Source: Anagrus nilaparvatae
Lineage: Eukaryota > Arthropoda > Insecta > Hymenoptera > Mymaridae
Direction: 5' to 3'
Assembly: GCA_022575985.1 (NCBI GenBank)
Contig: JAKSXM010000247.1
Coordinates: forward strand, 6,409,501 to 6,473,500
Length of the DNA stretch: 64,000 bases
The translations under genes were made by a program, and so were the position numbers. This document shows, one piece after another, positions 1 through 11,924 of the stretch; the first letter of the stretch is position 1, and every line of letters begins with the position of its first letter. Below the pieces are notes generated by a model. That model ran no database searches and was not told the DNA's origin. It saw only the letters and a list, made by a program, of their open reading frames with translations.

Positions 1-240
1 ATGAAAAAAAATGAATTTTGGGATGTGCGGTTTTTTGGATGTGCAGTTTTTCGGATGTAAGGTTTTTTATTTTATGTATTAAAAAAAATGAATACGGGAT
101 ATAATGTTTGGATATGCAGTTAAAATATATTTTCGGATGTGCAGTTTTTGATATTATTAAAAAATTGAATTTTGGGAAGTACAGTTTTTCGGATGTACGG
201 TTTTTTTTTTGTTTCAAATAGGTTCAAATCCGGAGGATAG
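1..240. repeat. Short degenerate direct repeats (GGATGTGCAGTTTTT)
   Basis: The motif TCGGATGTGCAGTTTTT and close variants (GGATGTGCGG, GGATGTACGG) recur about seven times with irregular spacing. Together they look like the end of a decayed minisatellite that runs off the left edge of the window. No reading frame is present. Confidence 0.5.
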
Positions 241-700
241 ATTGATAATTTAAAGTATTAGGTAAAAAATATAGCTAGATGTATATATATTTTTTTTTGT
301 TTTTTTTGTTGTTTTATCGTTTTTTTGTTTTTTTTTTGTTTTATAAAAATTTTAAAAAGAATTATAACTAATAAGATTATTAAATGAATTAAATTTATTA
401 AGAAATGTTATTAATTTACTACTTTTTTCAGTAGATAGTAAAATGGGTCGATCCTATTAAATTTTTGACCAAGGTGTGGCCCTAGATGGCCGCAAAGGGG
501 GTCTAAACGAATTAAATAAATTTATGTTGGGCAATGACCAATATCTGAGGGAAATTTCGGGGATCAACCTATGGCTGGTATAAAAAAATTATATAAAAAT
601 GAGATTAGCATGCATTGTATTTAAGAATATTTAAATGAAATTTACAATGTTGTCATATAGCGATAATGAAAAAAAAATAAGTAACTTAAGAAAAATGAAA
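241..700. other. AT-rich spacer, no gene seen
   Basis: Long T and A runs with scattered stops in all frames. A slightly GC-richer patch at about 440-580 has no recognisable motif. Nothing else is supported. Confidence 0.5.
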
Positions 701-2050
701 TTTTGGTAATTTTTTTGATTTTTTTAGTTTAATAGAGATTAATTAATTGTAATTTTACCGATATATGCAAATGCAGTTAAATTTTGAATTTTGAGAATTT
801 CGTTACTTTGGATTTTTGCAATTAAAATGTTTCCTTTGGAAGATTAATTTAGGCAATATTTTGATAAATTTAGTTTAGTACGAGATAATTAATTATGTAT
901 TTACTGATGGGCATAAAAAATGCAGTTAGTTTTTAAATTTAAAAAATGTTGCTATTTTCTTAATTTTTATGGATGAAAGTTTTCATTAGCTAGGGTCAGT
1001 GGCTGCAAACTATATATAATTTCAGGCCAATATAATTTACTTGGTATAAAGAAAAAATTTTCGTTTAATACAAGTTAATTATTTAAGTTATTAGTCATAA
1101 ATTTACCGCTTGGTATAAAAATGAAGTTAATTTTAAATTTACAAACTTTCAGTATTTTATGATTTTTGCCCTTAAAAATTGTTTTTGCAAGATTAATTTT
1201 GGTAATATTTTGGAAATTATAGTTTATTATGAGTTAATTAACCAAAGATTTACCGATAGATATAAAAAATGCAGTTAAATTTTGGTTTCAGAAAGTTTCA
1301 GTATTTTATGGTTTTTGCCCTAAAAAATTGTTTTTGCAAGATTACTTTTGGTAATGTTTTGAAAATTTTAGTTGAATATGAGTTAAATAATTAAAGATTT
1401 ACCGATAGATATAAAAAATGCAGTTAAATTTTGTTCATAGATAATTTTAGTATTTTATGATTTTTGGCCTAAAAATTGTTTTTCGTAAATTTAATTTTGG
1501 TAATATTTTGAAAATTTTAGTTTGACCTGAGTTAATTAATTAAAGATTTACCAATAGGTATAAAAAATGCAGATCATTTTAGTTTTGAAAAATTTCAGTA
1601 AACGATATTTATAAGTTATGTTATTAGAAAAAAAAGATAAAACATTTCATTGAATATAAGTTAACTTAATAAATTTAATTATTAAAAATAAATTATATTG
1701 AATTGTAATCTCATAAAATTTTAGTTTTAATAAAATTTACGTTGAAAAATTGCCTTTGGAACGTTAATTTCAGCAATATTTTGATAAGTTAGGGTTCAAT
1801 ATAAGTTAATTGATCTTAATTTTATCAATAGATGTAAAATATGTACTTAAATTATTTTTTTTTTATTTTTTAATGTTTGTGCTAAAAAAAATTCTTTTAC
1901 AAGGCTAATTTTGGCAATATTTCGATATATAAAATATAATATGAGTTAATTTATTATAAATATATCAACAGATGAAAAAAAAATGTAGTTAAAATTATAA
2001 TTTGTAGAGATTGGTTATTTTGAATTTTTGCATTGAAAAAATTGTTTTAT
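700..2050. repeat. Tandem repeat, ~150-bp unit, about nine diverged copies
   Basis: Each unit carries a block close to TTTACCGATAGATATAAAAA followed by ATGCAGTTAAATTTTG, then a GTATTTTATGATTTTTG block, a block close to TTGTTTTTGCAAGATTAATT, and GAGTTAATTAATTAAAGA. Unit starts near 1,235, 1,383 and 1,533 give a period close to 150 bp. The central units (1,080-1,600) are the best preserved and the outer ones are degenerate. No coding content is visible, so it reads as a satellite or minisatellite block. Confidence 0.8.
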
Positions 2051-2886
2051 TCGAATTAGATTTCGCATCATGGTGTAGGATATTACGGAAGTAGATAAGC
2101 ATAAAAAAGGAAAAAATGTATACATGTATTTAGCGTGAAATTTCATTCAAGAATATGAAGTTTATTTGCAATGTTGTCATATAACTATGTTTCGGTCTCC
2201 TTTTTTTTTTTTGTAATAAATTTCTCCTTTTACTTGATCTCTTTTCTGCATGTCCCACATCTGTATATCATTTTATTTAAATTACTTACAGTATGTATTT
2301 GCTTATATACTATTTAATTTTATTATAGTTTTATTGAATTGTTTTATATTATTATTATATTTCTTTTTTATATTGATAAAATAACATTAATTTATAGGAC
2401 ATACATTATTGAGCTACAGTTACATCTCCCGTATTTCCTCGAAACTTCACTCTAAAACGAAGAGTATGAACATGCTGAGTTGTACTGCAGCTATTTGTCA
2501 AACGTTCGTCCCAGAGTAAATTTCTTCTCTGCAATTAGGCCCAGTTATATTTTTTTGTTTTAGATTATATGTGAGGGCCATTCACCCCTCTTCCCAGATT
2601 CAGGAATCTAGCTCACCCCACTATGATGCGAGGGCCATTCATCCTTAAATCTAGGGATCGAAGATCTAGCTCACCCCACAAGTTCGATCCAAACAATCAT
2701 TTCCAACTGGGAAAAATCCCGAGCAGTTTAGGGGAGAAAAGAAATTTATATATATTTTTACCTTTCATAATTATAAATTTTTCTTTTGTAATTGAAAAAT
2801 TTTATCCTTTTGTGTTTATAAAATTATTTATTAACAATATTTAGGTGAAATTTAATTTATCGTATTATTAACTGCTCTTTTTTTTG

Positions 2887-2917
<31 letters not shown>

Positions 2918-3165
2918 CAATAACTTTTGAACATTAATTTTTTTTGGTTAAAAAAAAATTTTGTTTTTAATGTTTTTTTCAAAAATTTATATTCATTTAT
3001 TAATTTTAAGACAAGAAGAGACACAAGGGAATTACAACCAAGAATGTACTCAAATAAAATTAAAAAAAGCATTTTATGTGTGTAAATTGTGTATATACGT
3101 ATTTTTGTGTGTATAATTTAATAATTTAATAATGATTTTTGATATTTTATTTTTACTTATATTAC
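2051..3165. other. AT-rich spacer with one local duplication
   Basis: Mostly homopolymer-rich DNA. The only structured stretch is 2,400-2,740, which is more GC-rich and contains the local duplication listed separately. The two short open frames at 2,623-2,844 and 2,857-3,072 are low-complexity and have no family resemblance. Confidence 0.4.
2570..2680. repeat. Two ~52-bp direct repeats
   Basis: GAGGGCCATTCA, 20-25 diverged bases, then ATCTAGCTCACCCCA occurs twice in succession (about 2,572-2,621 and 2,629-2,679). It is a simple tandem duplication of unknown origin. Confidence 0.6.
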
Positions 3166-3169
3166 TGCG

Positions 3170-3720
3170 TTTTTTTATGAGCAAATTTAATTAATTTTGG
3201 CTTAAAATTGTTGAAATGAATATCGGTTTGCTGTTCATTAAATAAAAAATCGATTAGAATAAAAAATTTTAAAACTTTGTATTTTTTTAGATTTTTGGCC
3301 TAAAATTTTGCCTTCAAAAGGTCAATTTTAGCGATATTAGATTAATTTTGGTTCAAAAGCGTTGAAATTAATATCCGTTTGCTGTTCATTATGTAAAAAA
3401 TCAATTGTAATTTAAATTTTAAGAATTATGAAAATTTTATAATTTTGGCCTAGAATTTTGCGTTTATAAGGTCAATTTTAGCAATAGCGTTGAAATTAAT
3501 ATTGGTAACCTGTTCATTATATAAAAAATCTATTCGATTTAAAAATTTTAAAATTGTGTGTTTTCTTAGATTTTTAGTCTAGAATATTGCCATTTTAAGG
3601 TTAATTTTAGCGAAATTAAATAAATTTTGGTTTAAAAGCGTTGAAATTTATATTAGTTTGCTGTTCGTTATAAAAAAATCAATTAGGATTTAAATTTTAA
3701 GAACTTTATTAAATATTAGT
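3170..3720. repeat. Tandem repeat, ~140-bp unit, four copies
   Basis: The block GCGTTGAAATTAATAT followed by GTTTGCTGTTCATTA recurs near 3,208, 3,359, 3,485 and 3,639. It is accompanied each time by TTTTTGGCCTAAAATTTTGCC and AGGTCAATTTTAGCGATA variants. The unit resembles, in style but not sequence, the 700-2,050 array. No coding content. Confidence 0.75.
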
Positions 3721-4079
3721 TTATAGTATGCATGAGTAAAAAGGTCAGTATTTTATATTGAATAGAAAAAATTTTATTAATTTTATAAATAAAAAGTCGG
3801 ATGACTGAAGTGTAGTTAAGTATATTTAATTTTACTAGGATTCTATAAAAAAATATTTTAGAATTTGGATACGTAAAGCCAATGTATTTTTAGGCGTCGG
3901 GAAAATAATAAAGTTTGAAAATATAAATTGAAAATATAAATTTTGTTTATTTTTTTAATGATATAATTTTTTTTTTTTTTTTTTTTTATTAAATGTTTTA
4001 CCGTAATTAGGGTAAAAAAGGATTTTGATACGTAATATGTCTCGGAAGTTTACGAAAGAAAGAAAAAAGAAAATTTTAT
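3721..4079. other. AT-rich spacer, nothing recognised
   Basis: Homopolymer-rich sequence with a 20-base T run near 3,965. No open frame or repeat worth naming. Confidence 0.4.
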
Positions 4080-4089
4080 CAAAGGGCAC

Positions 4090-4360
4090 TCATCTGTTGG
4101 ATAAAGCTGCTGGGCACTGCTTGGCTTGCTGCTACACGGTTTAGTACTGCTTGGATTGCTGCTTGACATAGCTTAGCACTGCTTGGCTTGCTGCTTGGTA
4201 ATAAGTAGATTGGCTTACAGATGGATAGAAATGCTGGGATGTTCCAGATATTCAGTATATTAGCTTGACAGCTTGGCTTGCGGCTTCAATAAACAGCATA
4301 CCTTATGGCTTCAATAAACAGCTTGGCTTACGGCTTTAATAAACAGCTTGGTTGAGTAGT
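4090..4360. repeat. GCTTGG/GCTGCTT minisatellite tract
   Basis: Short units around CTGCTTGGCTTGCTGCTT recur five or six times (about 4,105-4,200). They are followed by a second set around GGCTTCAATAAACAGCTTGG (4,275-4,355). The base composition is clearly more GC-rich than the flanks. No frame is conserved across units, so I treat it as simple repeat DNA. Confidence 0.65.
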
Positions 4361-5529
4361 TTTTCCTCTGATGTTAATATTGTGGTATAACGGCTTAAAT
4401 TGTCTTGGTGGTGTTCTATATTTGATTGATTAGAACTGGGTTTCTACTCAATAGAGCTCGATGGTGTATTTTACTGTCACAGTTAATTTGTTGCTTACTT
4501 TATTTATTCATAACATTTCGTGGTTAGAAATTTTGAAGTTTTCTACTTTTTTATCCTTTTGGAAATTTGGATATATGAAAGTATAGTAACGATGTCCTTT
4601 ATTTGCCATAAAAATTTAAAAAAATTATCTTAATAGGAAGTACGCTAATGTTCCTTCTTACCAGCTTTCCACTTGGGGAGCCATTTTCTGTTAAGTATCC
4701 TGAGGTTTAATTCGGGATCCGTAATATATACATAAATATAAATAAGTTTTATCCTGGAGATATTGAGTGCCCCAGGTATTTTAATACTTATATAGGATTT
4801 AAAGTTGATATGTGTTGATGAATGTATAACTATGTTGATGACCTCGGGTATTATAGCTGGTTGAACAAAACTGCGTTAAGTTCTAGATTATAGAAGGAAG
4901 TTATCACAATTAAATAAACACACTGAATACTTTAGTTTAATTCACTGACTTTATTATAAGTTAATGTGAAAAAGCGTCTAAGTCAATAAGTCTGAATGGA
5001 TGATTATACTAATGAATGATTATACTCGGAAGTCTGTTCTAATCGAATATAAGTCTCCTAAACTAGACCTGATATTAGTAGGCCAGTTATCATGGGAGGA
5101 CTTGGAGGAATTGAGAGGAACTAACAGTAAAACTGGATTTAGGGCAGTTTCGGGTATATTATATAAACTAATTAGTAACTGCCCAGGTACTTGAATTTAG
5201 GTGGGATTGTCCAATACGCGGAAGCGTTGGTCTCGTCACGTCCAATTAACGAAAGCGTCGTTGATTATTTCGGGGGAAATCGTAAGGGGATTTATGCAAC
5301 TCTTTGTTGCCTGAAATATTTCTAAATGCGTCATTAATGACCTTTGATTTTATATTTCTGTCAATTTATAAGGAGCCAGATCTGAATTGGTGAAATAGGA
5401 TATTAAAGAATGTATGAAAGAGGAAATGCAGGTATGTTAGCTCGATTTACGAGCTGACATAAGTAGGAATAATTATATATAAATGTATAAATAAATATAT
5501 AAATATTAATATAATTAAATATATAAATA
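4361..5529. other. Non-coding stretch, possibly LTR body of a dead element
   Basis: Moderate complexity with a GC-richer block at about 5,090-5,320. If the retroelement edge at 5,579 is real, the long terminal repeat (minus strand) would run leftward into this stretch. Its other end is not identifiable. The 64-residue open frame at 5,000-5,194 has no recognisable family. Confidence 0.3.
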
Positions 5530-5730
5530 TTAAAGAATGTGGATGCGATAGCTTGAATTATGACCTATCATACGTAACATCTCCCTCCCGGGAATCCAAT
5601 CGTCCCGATTGGAGTGGGTGGGGGAGACGGGGTTGATAAGAGGCGGTAAAGGGGATAGGGTTTCTTCTAGTATTTTGTTACGTCTGCTGTCTGTGTCAAT
5701 ACAATAATGTTTACAATGGTTAAAGTACAA
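5530..5730 (-). pseudogene. LTR-retrotransposon pol 3'-end remnant with polypurine tract
   Basis: The minus-strand frame ends in a proline-rich tail followed by a DDWIPGRE-like motif. In gypsy-group elements that kind of tail closes the integrase frame just before the 3' long terminal repeat. The purine-rich run encoding it (5,580-5,592 read on the minus strand) is followed by TGTTACGTA starting at 5,579, which fits a polypurine tract and LTR start. Only about 50 residues remain, there is no catalytic domain, and the last residues run into the putative LTR. It could instead be chance; the tract plus TG start is the main support. Confidence 0.4.
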
Positions 5731-5739
5731 AATAATATG

Positions 5740-6480
5740 CTTATAATGGTTGAATTACAATATTAAAATTTTTAGGATAATTACAAGATAATATGCTTAT
5801 AATAGGGAGTACAATAGTAAAAAGTTTAAAGTTTTACCTAAGATAATTTAAGAAAATACAATATTATTCAAAATGTTTTAAAATAATTGATATGGAAATA
5901 ATAATTTTATATGATATAGTAATATATAATAAAACTGAATATAATAAAAAGTAAAATAATTAAGATTAGAACATTAGTTGTATAATAAAGCATACGTAAC
6001 AATATGGTTATTCAGATTTTATAGTAAATTATATGAGTAATTCTTAGTGAAACTTTACTAATGGAAAGGTAAAAGTCGGGGATTTGAAAAAAACTAATTG
6101 GGTTGGGTTTGGTATACGTTCATATGATACCATACCAAATTTTAAGGTTTTAGGTTTAAAGGGTACAAAATGGCGGCTATTTTTCGATCTTATATGGTTT
6201 TTAAAAAAAATCATTTTTAAAAATGACAATTTCCGATTTTATTTTTTCTACGCTCTGAATAAAGCTAAAAAATGGTTTTCTTGACCATATCTTGACAAAA
6301 ACCTCAAGGAGAACCGGAAAATTGGAAAAACTAAGAAAACTCAAAAAAATATTTGTCAATTTTTAGGTAAAATAAATTTTTATAATAAATACATACCAAA
6401 AAACTCTATTATACTAGATCCTCTACATAATTTTTAAGTAAAAATTGAAAGTTTATACGGTCAGACGAATGTCAAAAATC
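5740..6480. other. AT-rich spacer
   Basis: No supported gene. Two overlapping open frames on opposite strands (6,044-6,229 and 6,084-6,284) cover one stretch and neither has recognisable motifs. A TGTTACGTATG-like string recurs in reverse orientation near 5,990, echoing the LTR start at 5,579. Confidence 0.35.
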
Positions 6481-6489
6481 GTTTGAATA

Positions 6490-7930
6490 ATAATTTATAA
6501 TTTTTTCTTTTTTATACTTGGGATAGCTTACATCTAATTTTACTAACGGAAGTTTTTTGAATTTTTTTTCAATATATAAAACTACCAAAAATATAAGATA
6601 AATTTTTTCAGTTTTGTCAAATTATAATCGGCTTATATTAATTTTACCACAGTGTGAAATTTATTCAATTTTTGATTTTTTCATACCTGGGACCGCCGAC
6701 ATATATTTTACTATATACTAAACTTTTTTTTAGTTTTTTCATAAAGAAAACCACCGATAGTATAAATAGAAACATTTGCAGTTTTTTTGCATATTGCAGA
6801 CGGCTTACATAAATTTGATTACAAAGTCAAATTTTTTGAATTTTTGACTTTTTTATACTTGAAACCGACGACGCGACATATCCTATATATATTAAAACGA
6901 AAGATTGCAAGAAATTAAATATTTTTGATTTTATTACAGATCATTTTATGAAGTATTGAATGGACGAAAATACATAGAAGTTGGTTAAAATTAAAATTTA
7001 AAAAAATACCCCCAGATAATTTTTTTGTTTTTAAAAAATATTTAAATGATTTCGAGAAATCAATCTGAGAAGTTAGTGGTCGAAAACGCAAAAAAGTTTC
7101 CTATTTTTTCACTAAAACTGATTTTTCTCAGGATCTAAGGGGTCTTTTGAGATGAACTTTAATGCAAATTATTCCTTGGAATAAATGTTATCGACTTCAC
7201 GTTTTTGTTAATTCAAGCTCATGTTTGAAAGTTATAACTGTTTAAAGCCGAGAAGATCAAAATTTAAATTTATTAATTTGTTTGCAGTTTAATCTTTTAT
7301 TTAAAGAGAAATCTTAAGAATACCACTTATTAAAATTTTTTTAATTTTTGATTTTTTCAAACCTGGTACCGCCGACATATATTTTATTATAGATGACATT
7401 TTTTTATATTATTTCATATATAAAATAACCTTTCATATATAAAATAATATTAATTGAGTTTTTTTTCATATCACAAACGGCGCACAGAGTGTAGCCTATT
7501 TAATAAAAATGCATTTTATGCGAGATTCTAAAATATGCAAAAATTATGATTTAATATTTTTTGACTTAAAAATATTTTTCAATTTTTATGTATATAATGC
7601 AGGATTAACACAAAGAAATTTCCCCAGTTGATTTAGAGTGCAAAAATTTTAGGAAGTGAAAATTTCGATAAATGAATAGGTTGAGGTCGTGTTAATAGGC
7701 TTATTAAAAATAAAAAATTTAAAAAATCCGCAGTGTTGCACGAAAACTGGCTTATTTTAAAGCCGTTCAAAACAGGTTTCAAGTCGATAGCTCAAAAACT
7801 CAGCCCAAGAGCATTTTTGTCCATTTTTCCACACTGAGCGGCGCAGCCTATATGAATTATACCACAGTATGAAATTTTTTCAATTTTTGATCTTTTCAAA
7901 CCGGGGACCGCCGATATATTATATTTTATG
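6490..7930. repeat. Dispersed repeat family with CCGCCGACATAT blocks
   Basis: A block of the form TTTGATTTTTTCATACCTGG followed by GACCGCCGACATATATTTTA recurs near 6,500, 6,675, 6,850, 7,345 and 7,885, about 150-500 bp apart and diverged. A related block (CATAACTAGGACTGCCGACATC) is amplified inside the P-element intron at 27.7-28.1 kb. No protein is encoded. Confidence 0.65.
6940..7260 (+). repeat. Dispersed repeat copy, homologous to 27,225-27,545
   Basis: The order of blocks is shared with 27.2 kb in the same orientation: CATTT(A)TGAAG, ATGGACG.AAATACAT, GAAGTTAGTGGTCGAAAAC, ACTAAAACTGATTTTTCTCA, TCTAAGGGGT and TTATTCCTTGGAA. I estimate roughly 75-80% identity by eye. Confidence 0.7.
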
Positions 7931-8578
7931 AATAAAATATTATGATTTAGACATGATAATTACAAAATTAATAAAATGAAAGATGAATAAGATTTTACTC
8001 TTATATCAAATAACTCCTACTTGAAGGTTTTTAATTATAAAGCAATATTTAAAATTTAGAAATAGATTCAGTAAAATTACATGATAAGTTACTTGATAAA
8101 TAACATGATTAGGCAGAAATAGTCCAAAAAACTATGTATTGGACTATTTTTATTTGTAATTTATTGATTATCGCTTGATAATTAGAAAACTAACAATGGG
8201 AAAGCTGAAGTGAAAAATACTATTCAATGGAAAGACTTATACTGGGAGGTTTCCAGCTGTGAAACAATAACAATTATTAGGCAATTAAATATTACTTTCA
8301 GAAAATTTCAAAACGTTTATACCAAAAAAATTTATTTTTAGGATGTATACAAAAATAAACCCGCAGAGCATGAGTCCAAACACATGTGACATAGACGCCT
8401 TGATTTTCGGGCGATATCAACACGGAAGAAATTGAAAATTTCAGAATACAAATATAACCTAACAAGGCATACTGACATTAATTTTTTATTATTCTCTTTA
8501 TTAACTTCTTTTACAATATTTTTTTCAGTAATACATTGAAATACTAATAATTTAGAAACCAATAATAATAAATTTTGA
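7931..8578. other. AT-rich spacer, no gene seen
   Basis: No repeat or coding signal stands out. The minus-strand open frame at 8,338-8,607 runs into the inverted repeat of the next element and has no recognisable motif. Confidence 0.35.
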
Positions 8579-8582
8579 TTAA

Positions 8583-9570
8583 GAGTGATTCTTAGTGAAT
8601 TCAGCAAAAGCTTCCAGGTCGGGTCGCTGAAACCGGCTAAAAACTTTTTTTTGCTAATTACCTATCCAAAATGGACTATGTCCCCAAATTTTAGCCCTTA
8701 ATATTGAAAACTAAGCCCAGGGCGAAATTTAAAAAAAAAAAAGACGTTTTCATCTTTCCTCAGCCACCCATTCTTCTTTTATGTGCCATTCCTTGTGGAA
8801 ATCATTAAAAATAATGAAAAAAGAGGTACTATAGTAAAATTTTCTCAGGAATCCAGTAATGCCATTAGTTTTTGAAAATTCCTACACGGGGAGCCAGAAA
8901 ATCGATAAATTCACAGGGTATATTACGGAAACTACAGAAAAATTGTATATCCGAATTTTTTATTGAACTTCTCAGGAAAAGCGTGTTTTTATATATATTT
9001 TCGGATTCCATATCAACCTAGATGCGATCGAACTTCCTAGACCCTAAAATAACTGAAAAATCGTAAATTTTCCACAATTTTTCTCATTTTTTAGCAGTTT
9101 TTTTGAATTTTCCCGCTCTAAATGACTCCGAACGATTTAAACAAGGTAAGATTCGGATTTCCAGGGAAATTTCACATATTTTCTTTATTTAAATAATTTT
9201 TAGGCTTCGATGTAAACGAGCTCACACCAAATGCCTTAAATACAAAATTTTGATTTTTATCGTTTTTTAGCAGTTTTTTTGAATTTTCCCGCTCTAAATG
9301 ACTCTGAACGATTTAAATAAGGTGAGATTCGGATTCCCAGGGAAATTTTACATATTTTCTTTATTTAAATAATTTTTAGGCTTTGAAGTAAACGAGCTCA
9401 CACCAAATTCCTTAATACAAAATTTTGATTTTTATCGTTTTTTAGCAGTATTTTGGAATTTTGCCGCACTACATGACCCTGTATGATTTAATTAATGTCA
9501 AATTCGGGTTTCCAGTAAAATTTTAAACTTTTTCTATACTTTAATAATTTTTTGGCTTTAGTGTAAAAGA
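8583..9570 (+). repeat. Left inverted repeat with three internal ~155-bp units
   Basis: The outer 470 bp is single copy. From about 9,080 a unit made of TTTTTAGCAGTTTTTTTGAA, a CGAACGATTTAAA block, TTCCAGGGAAATTT and TTTATTTAAATAATTTTTAG recurs about three times, the third copy being diverged. The same unit is amplified in the right arm. Confidence 0.75.
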
Positions 9571-10135
9571 GTTCATAGAACATTCTATAAATTTAAATTA
9601 TTTTTTAGCTCTATATTGGTCACTAGGTAGAATTCGGAGTTACATTCTATAAAGTATAGCTATTCTTTAGAGAAAAAAAATTTTTTAAATAATAATTAAT
9701 GAATTACATATTTTGATAATCTTTAAAAGAATGAGTTTTTTAATAAGGAGAAAATTATTCTATTAAAAAATTTTTATTGATATTTACATAATATTCAGAA
9801 AATATTTTTATAATTTAGATAATTTATTCACAAATTGAATCCAAATTCTTTAGATATTGAGTGTATTTGGAATGAGTAAGCCCTAATTTTATTTTTATTT
9901 TATCATTTACATTTTCATTTATACAATGTAGTTTGATACATTGTATAAAATTTCATTAAAGCCTACTTTAACACGGGTCTCAGTACCAGGCCATTTGTAG
10001 ATATTTTTTGAAAAACTTTGTAATACAGATATTTCAGCTATTAATTCATCTTTTCAATTATATCTGTAATAAAACCTACCGCCCAAGTATTTGAGATTAC
10101 GAAAGAGACATAAGTATTTGCTGACCATTTATAAG
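9571..10135. other. Non-coding interior of the long-TIR element
   Basis: AT-rich, with an imperfect hairpin around ATACAATGTAG / ACATTGTAT near 9,920-9,950. No frame is supported until the transposase fragment begins. Confidence 0.35.
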
Positions 10136-10720
10136 CTATTTTTTCAACAAATTAAATCTTAAGGAATAACTTTCATCTGAACTTAAATATTTACAGCCAA
10201 TTATTGTATTTGATAATGGAGTAAAGTCGTGATAATTTCGTGTTCCTGGAGTGGTATGCGCAATTGATGACGTTGTGTCACGTTCCAGGCTTAACTCCTC
10301 TCTGCTTATTATTATTGTTTTTATTGTAGGTAAATGATGTTCACAAAATTCATTAATACGGCTTATATTCATTATTTGATTATCAAATTCACGACGTAAA
10401 CTTTCTTTGCTTGTATCTCTTTTTATCGTACCCCCAATGATATCACAAGTTGATTTACCGTGAGAAGTTGCAAAAAATATCCACTTAGCATCAATACCAA
10501 AATTCTTTTTATGTTGACATAAATTGTATAGGTTGGAACAATTTTTGTATTGTCCCGGACAACCATCGCTAACATACTCAATTTTCTTAATTTGAGGCAA
10601 GTTACCTTACAATATATTTCTGAAAAACCTTAACTGCTACTACGTCATGTTTACAATTTACGTAGCTTAATGTTTTAATGAATAATATGAATACAATAAA
10701 AATGTTTTTAATGTAACTCA
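10136..10720 (-). pseudogene. DDE-type transposase-like fragment (SDGCxGQYKN family)
   Basis: The 154-codon open part (10,136-10,600) contains YVSDGCPGQYKN near its start, then FFATSHGKSTCDIIGGTIKR about 35 residues later. I recall this pair of motifs from large families of uncharacterised transposase-like proteins repeated in arthropod and cnidarian genomes; the aspartate of SDG is the likely catalytic metal ligand. The reading frame continues upstream to about 10,720 but is broken by a small frame disturbance near 10,605. The N-terminal domain is missing. It lies centrally between the ~1-kb inverted repeats, so it is probably a relic of that element's own transposase. The superfamily is uncertain, and Kolobok-like is a guess based on TTAA. 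Confidence 0.6.
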
Positions 10721-11600
10721 TTTATTTACTAATAAATCTTCTAAACATTGACGATTGCCACGCCACATAGCTTTAAATTTTTTATATTGTATATTTTATA
10801 TACATTATATACAATGTTTATTATTTAAAATTTTTTTCGGAAATAAGATTATTAGTAGTTTACATCTTTAATATGCGACCGGCTTTTAAACGACGGGAAA
10901 ATATTAACTAAAAGGCTTACCTTGAGATTTCGTTTATAAGGAAAAGAGAGAGAAATTATAAATAATAAATAAATTAATTATAAATTTAGATTTTTTAATT
11001 TTAAATTTTAATTGAATGAATTGCTCATTGAGCGCCACGATATTTTATAGCGAATATCGAAACTTTACACATACATAAGAAAAATATTATATACACAAAA
11101 ATTACTTGAATTCTAAGAAAAGCCGGATACAAATATTAAGGGGAAAATTATATGAGAGCATGGGAAATCTAGGGCGTCTTTCCGCATAAGCAATTATATT
11201 TACTAAATATAACAAAATTAAACCGTACAATCAAATACTAATTAATTAATAGAAAAATACGAAAATTAACCTAACTAAAAACCCGAGAGCACACATACGC
11301 AAGTAATCTTGGAGTATTTACCTTGAAGATGTTCTTGACGATGAGCTCCGGAGAATAATTACATAAAAATTAATTCTTCTTTATAAAGTCCAATTATCAA
11401 ATTATTAATGTACAGAATTTTATGTCCAGATTTCACACAAATATGTTTATTGATATAAAGTACGGGAAGCGACTGCGTGCTTTCCTTACTATAACTGGTA
11501 TAACAATTACCATATAAATATAAAAATAATCAATATTTTTAATATTAAGATTTCTTAACACAAATCACTGAATTTAGGTAAAACAATTTGAATTAAGCAA
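10721..11600. other. AT-rich interior of the long-TIR element
   Basis: No open frame or conserved motif. It may include the rest of a solo LTR if the GC-rich block to the right is one. Confidence 0.35.
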
Positions 11601-11842
11601 ATTTACCAAAACAAACCAAACAAAATGTCTAAGATTGAGACGAAAGAGATGCACGTCTGCACTCTGTGATGGCTACCATCAGTCTGTCTCGGCGCGCGAG
11701 CGCTTCTCTTTTGCTCCGTTCGAGTATCGATCTCTGATTGGTCTGAGATCACAGTCAAATCGGGGCAGAGCGGCAAAAATTTAAATATAAACAATTCAAA
11801 ATTTTTATATAAAAATGTCACGGGTTATCACCCTGTGACAAA
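11600..11842 (-). other. GC-rich block with palindromic TGTCAC edge, possible solo LTR start
   Basis: Read on the minus strand, it opens with a near-perfect palindrome (TGTCACAGGGTGATAACCCG, then TGACA, ending at 11,842). It then has a TATA-rich stretch and a GC-rich leader-like region. TG starts, a TATA box and a GC-rich transcribed leader are typical of insect LTRs. The 3' end and target duplication are not identifiable, so this stays tentative. Confidence 0.3.
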
Positions 11843-11924
11843 TAATATAATATTTATTAAGTTGTTATTATATACGATATAATAAATCTTATTAGGAACC
11901 TTAAACAGAAAAAGTACACACAAA

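Noticed and set aside
5000..5194. 64-codon plus-strand frame
   Set aside because: No motif, no splice or start context; probably part of a decayed LTR.
11600..11842. Host promoter with CpG-rich core
   Set aside because: It sits inside a transposon without a downstream gene, and the palindromic TGTCAC edge fits an LTR start better.
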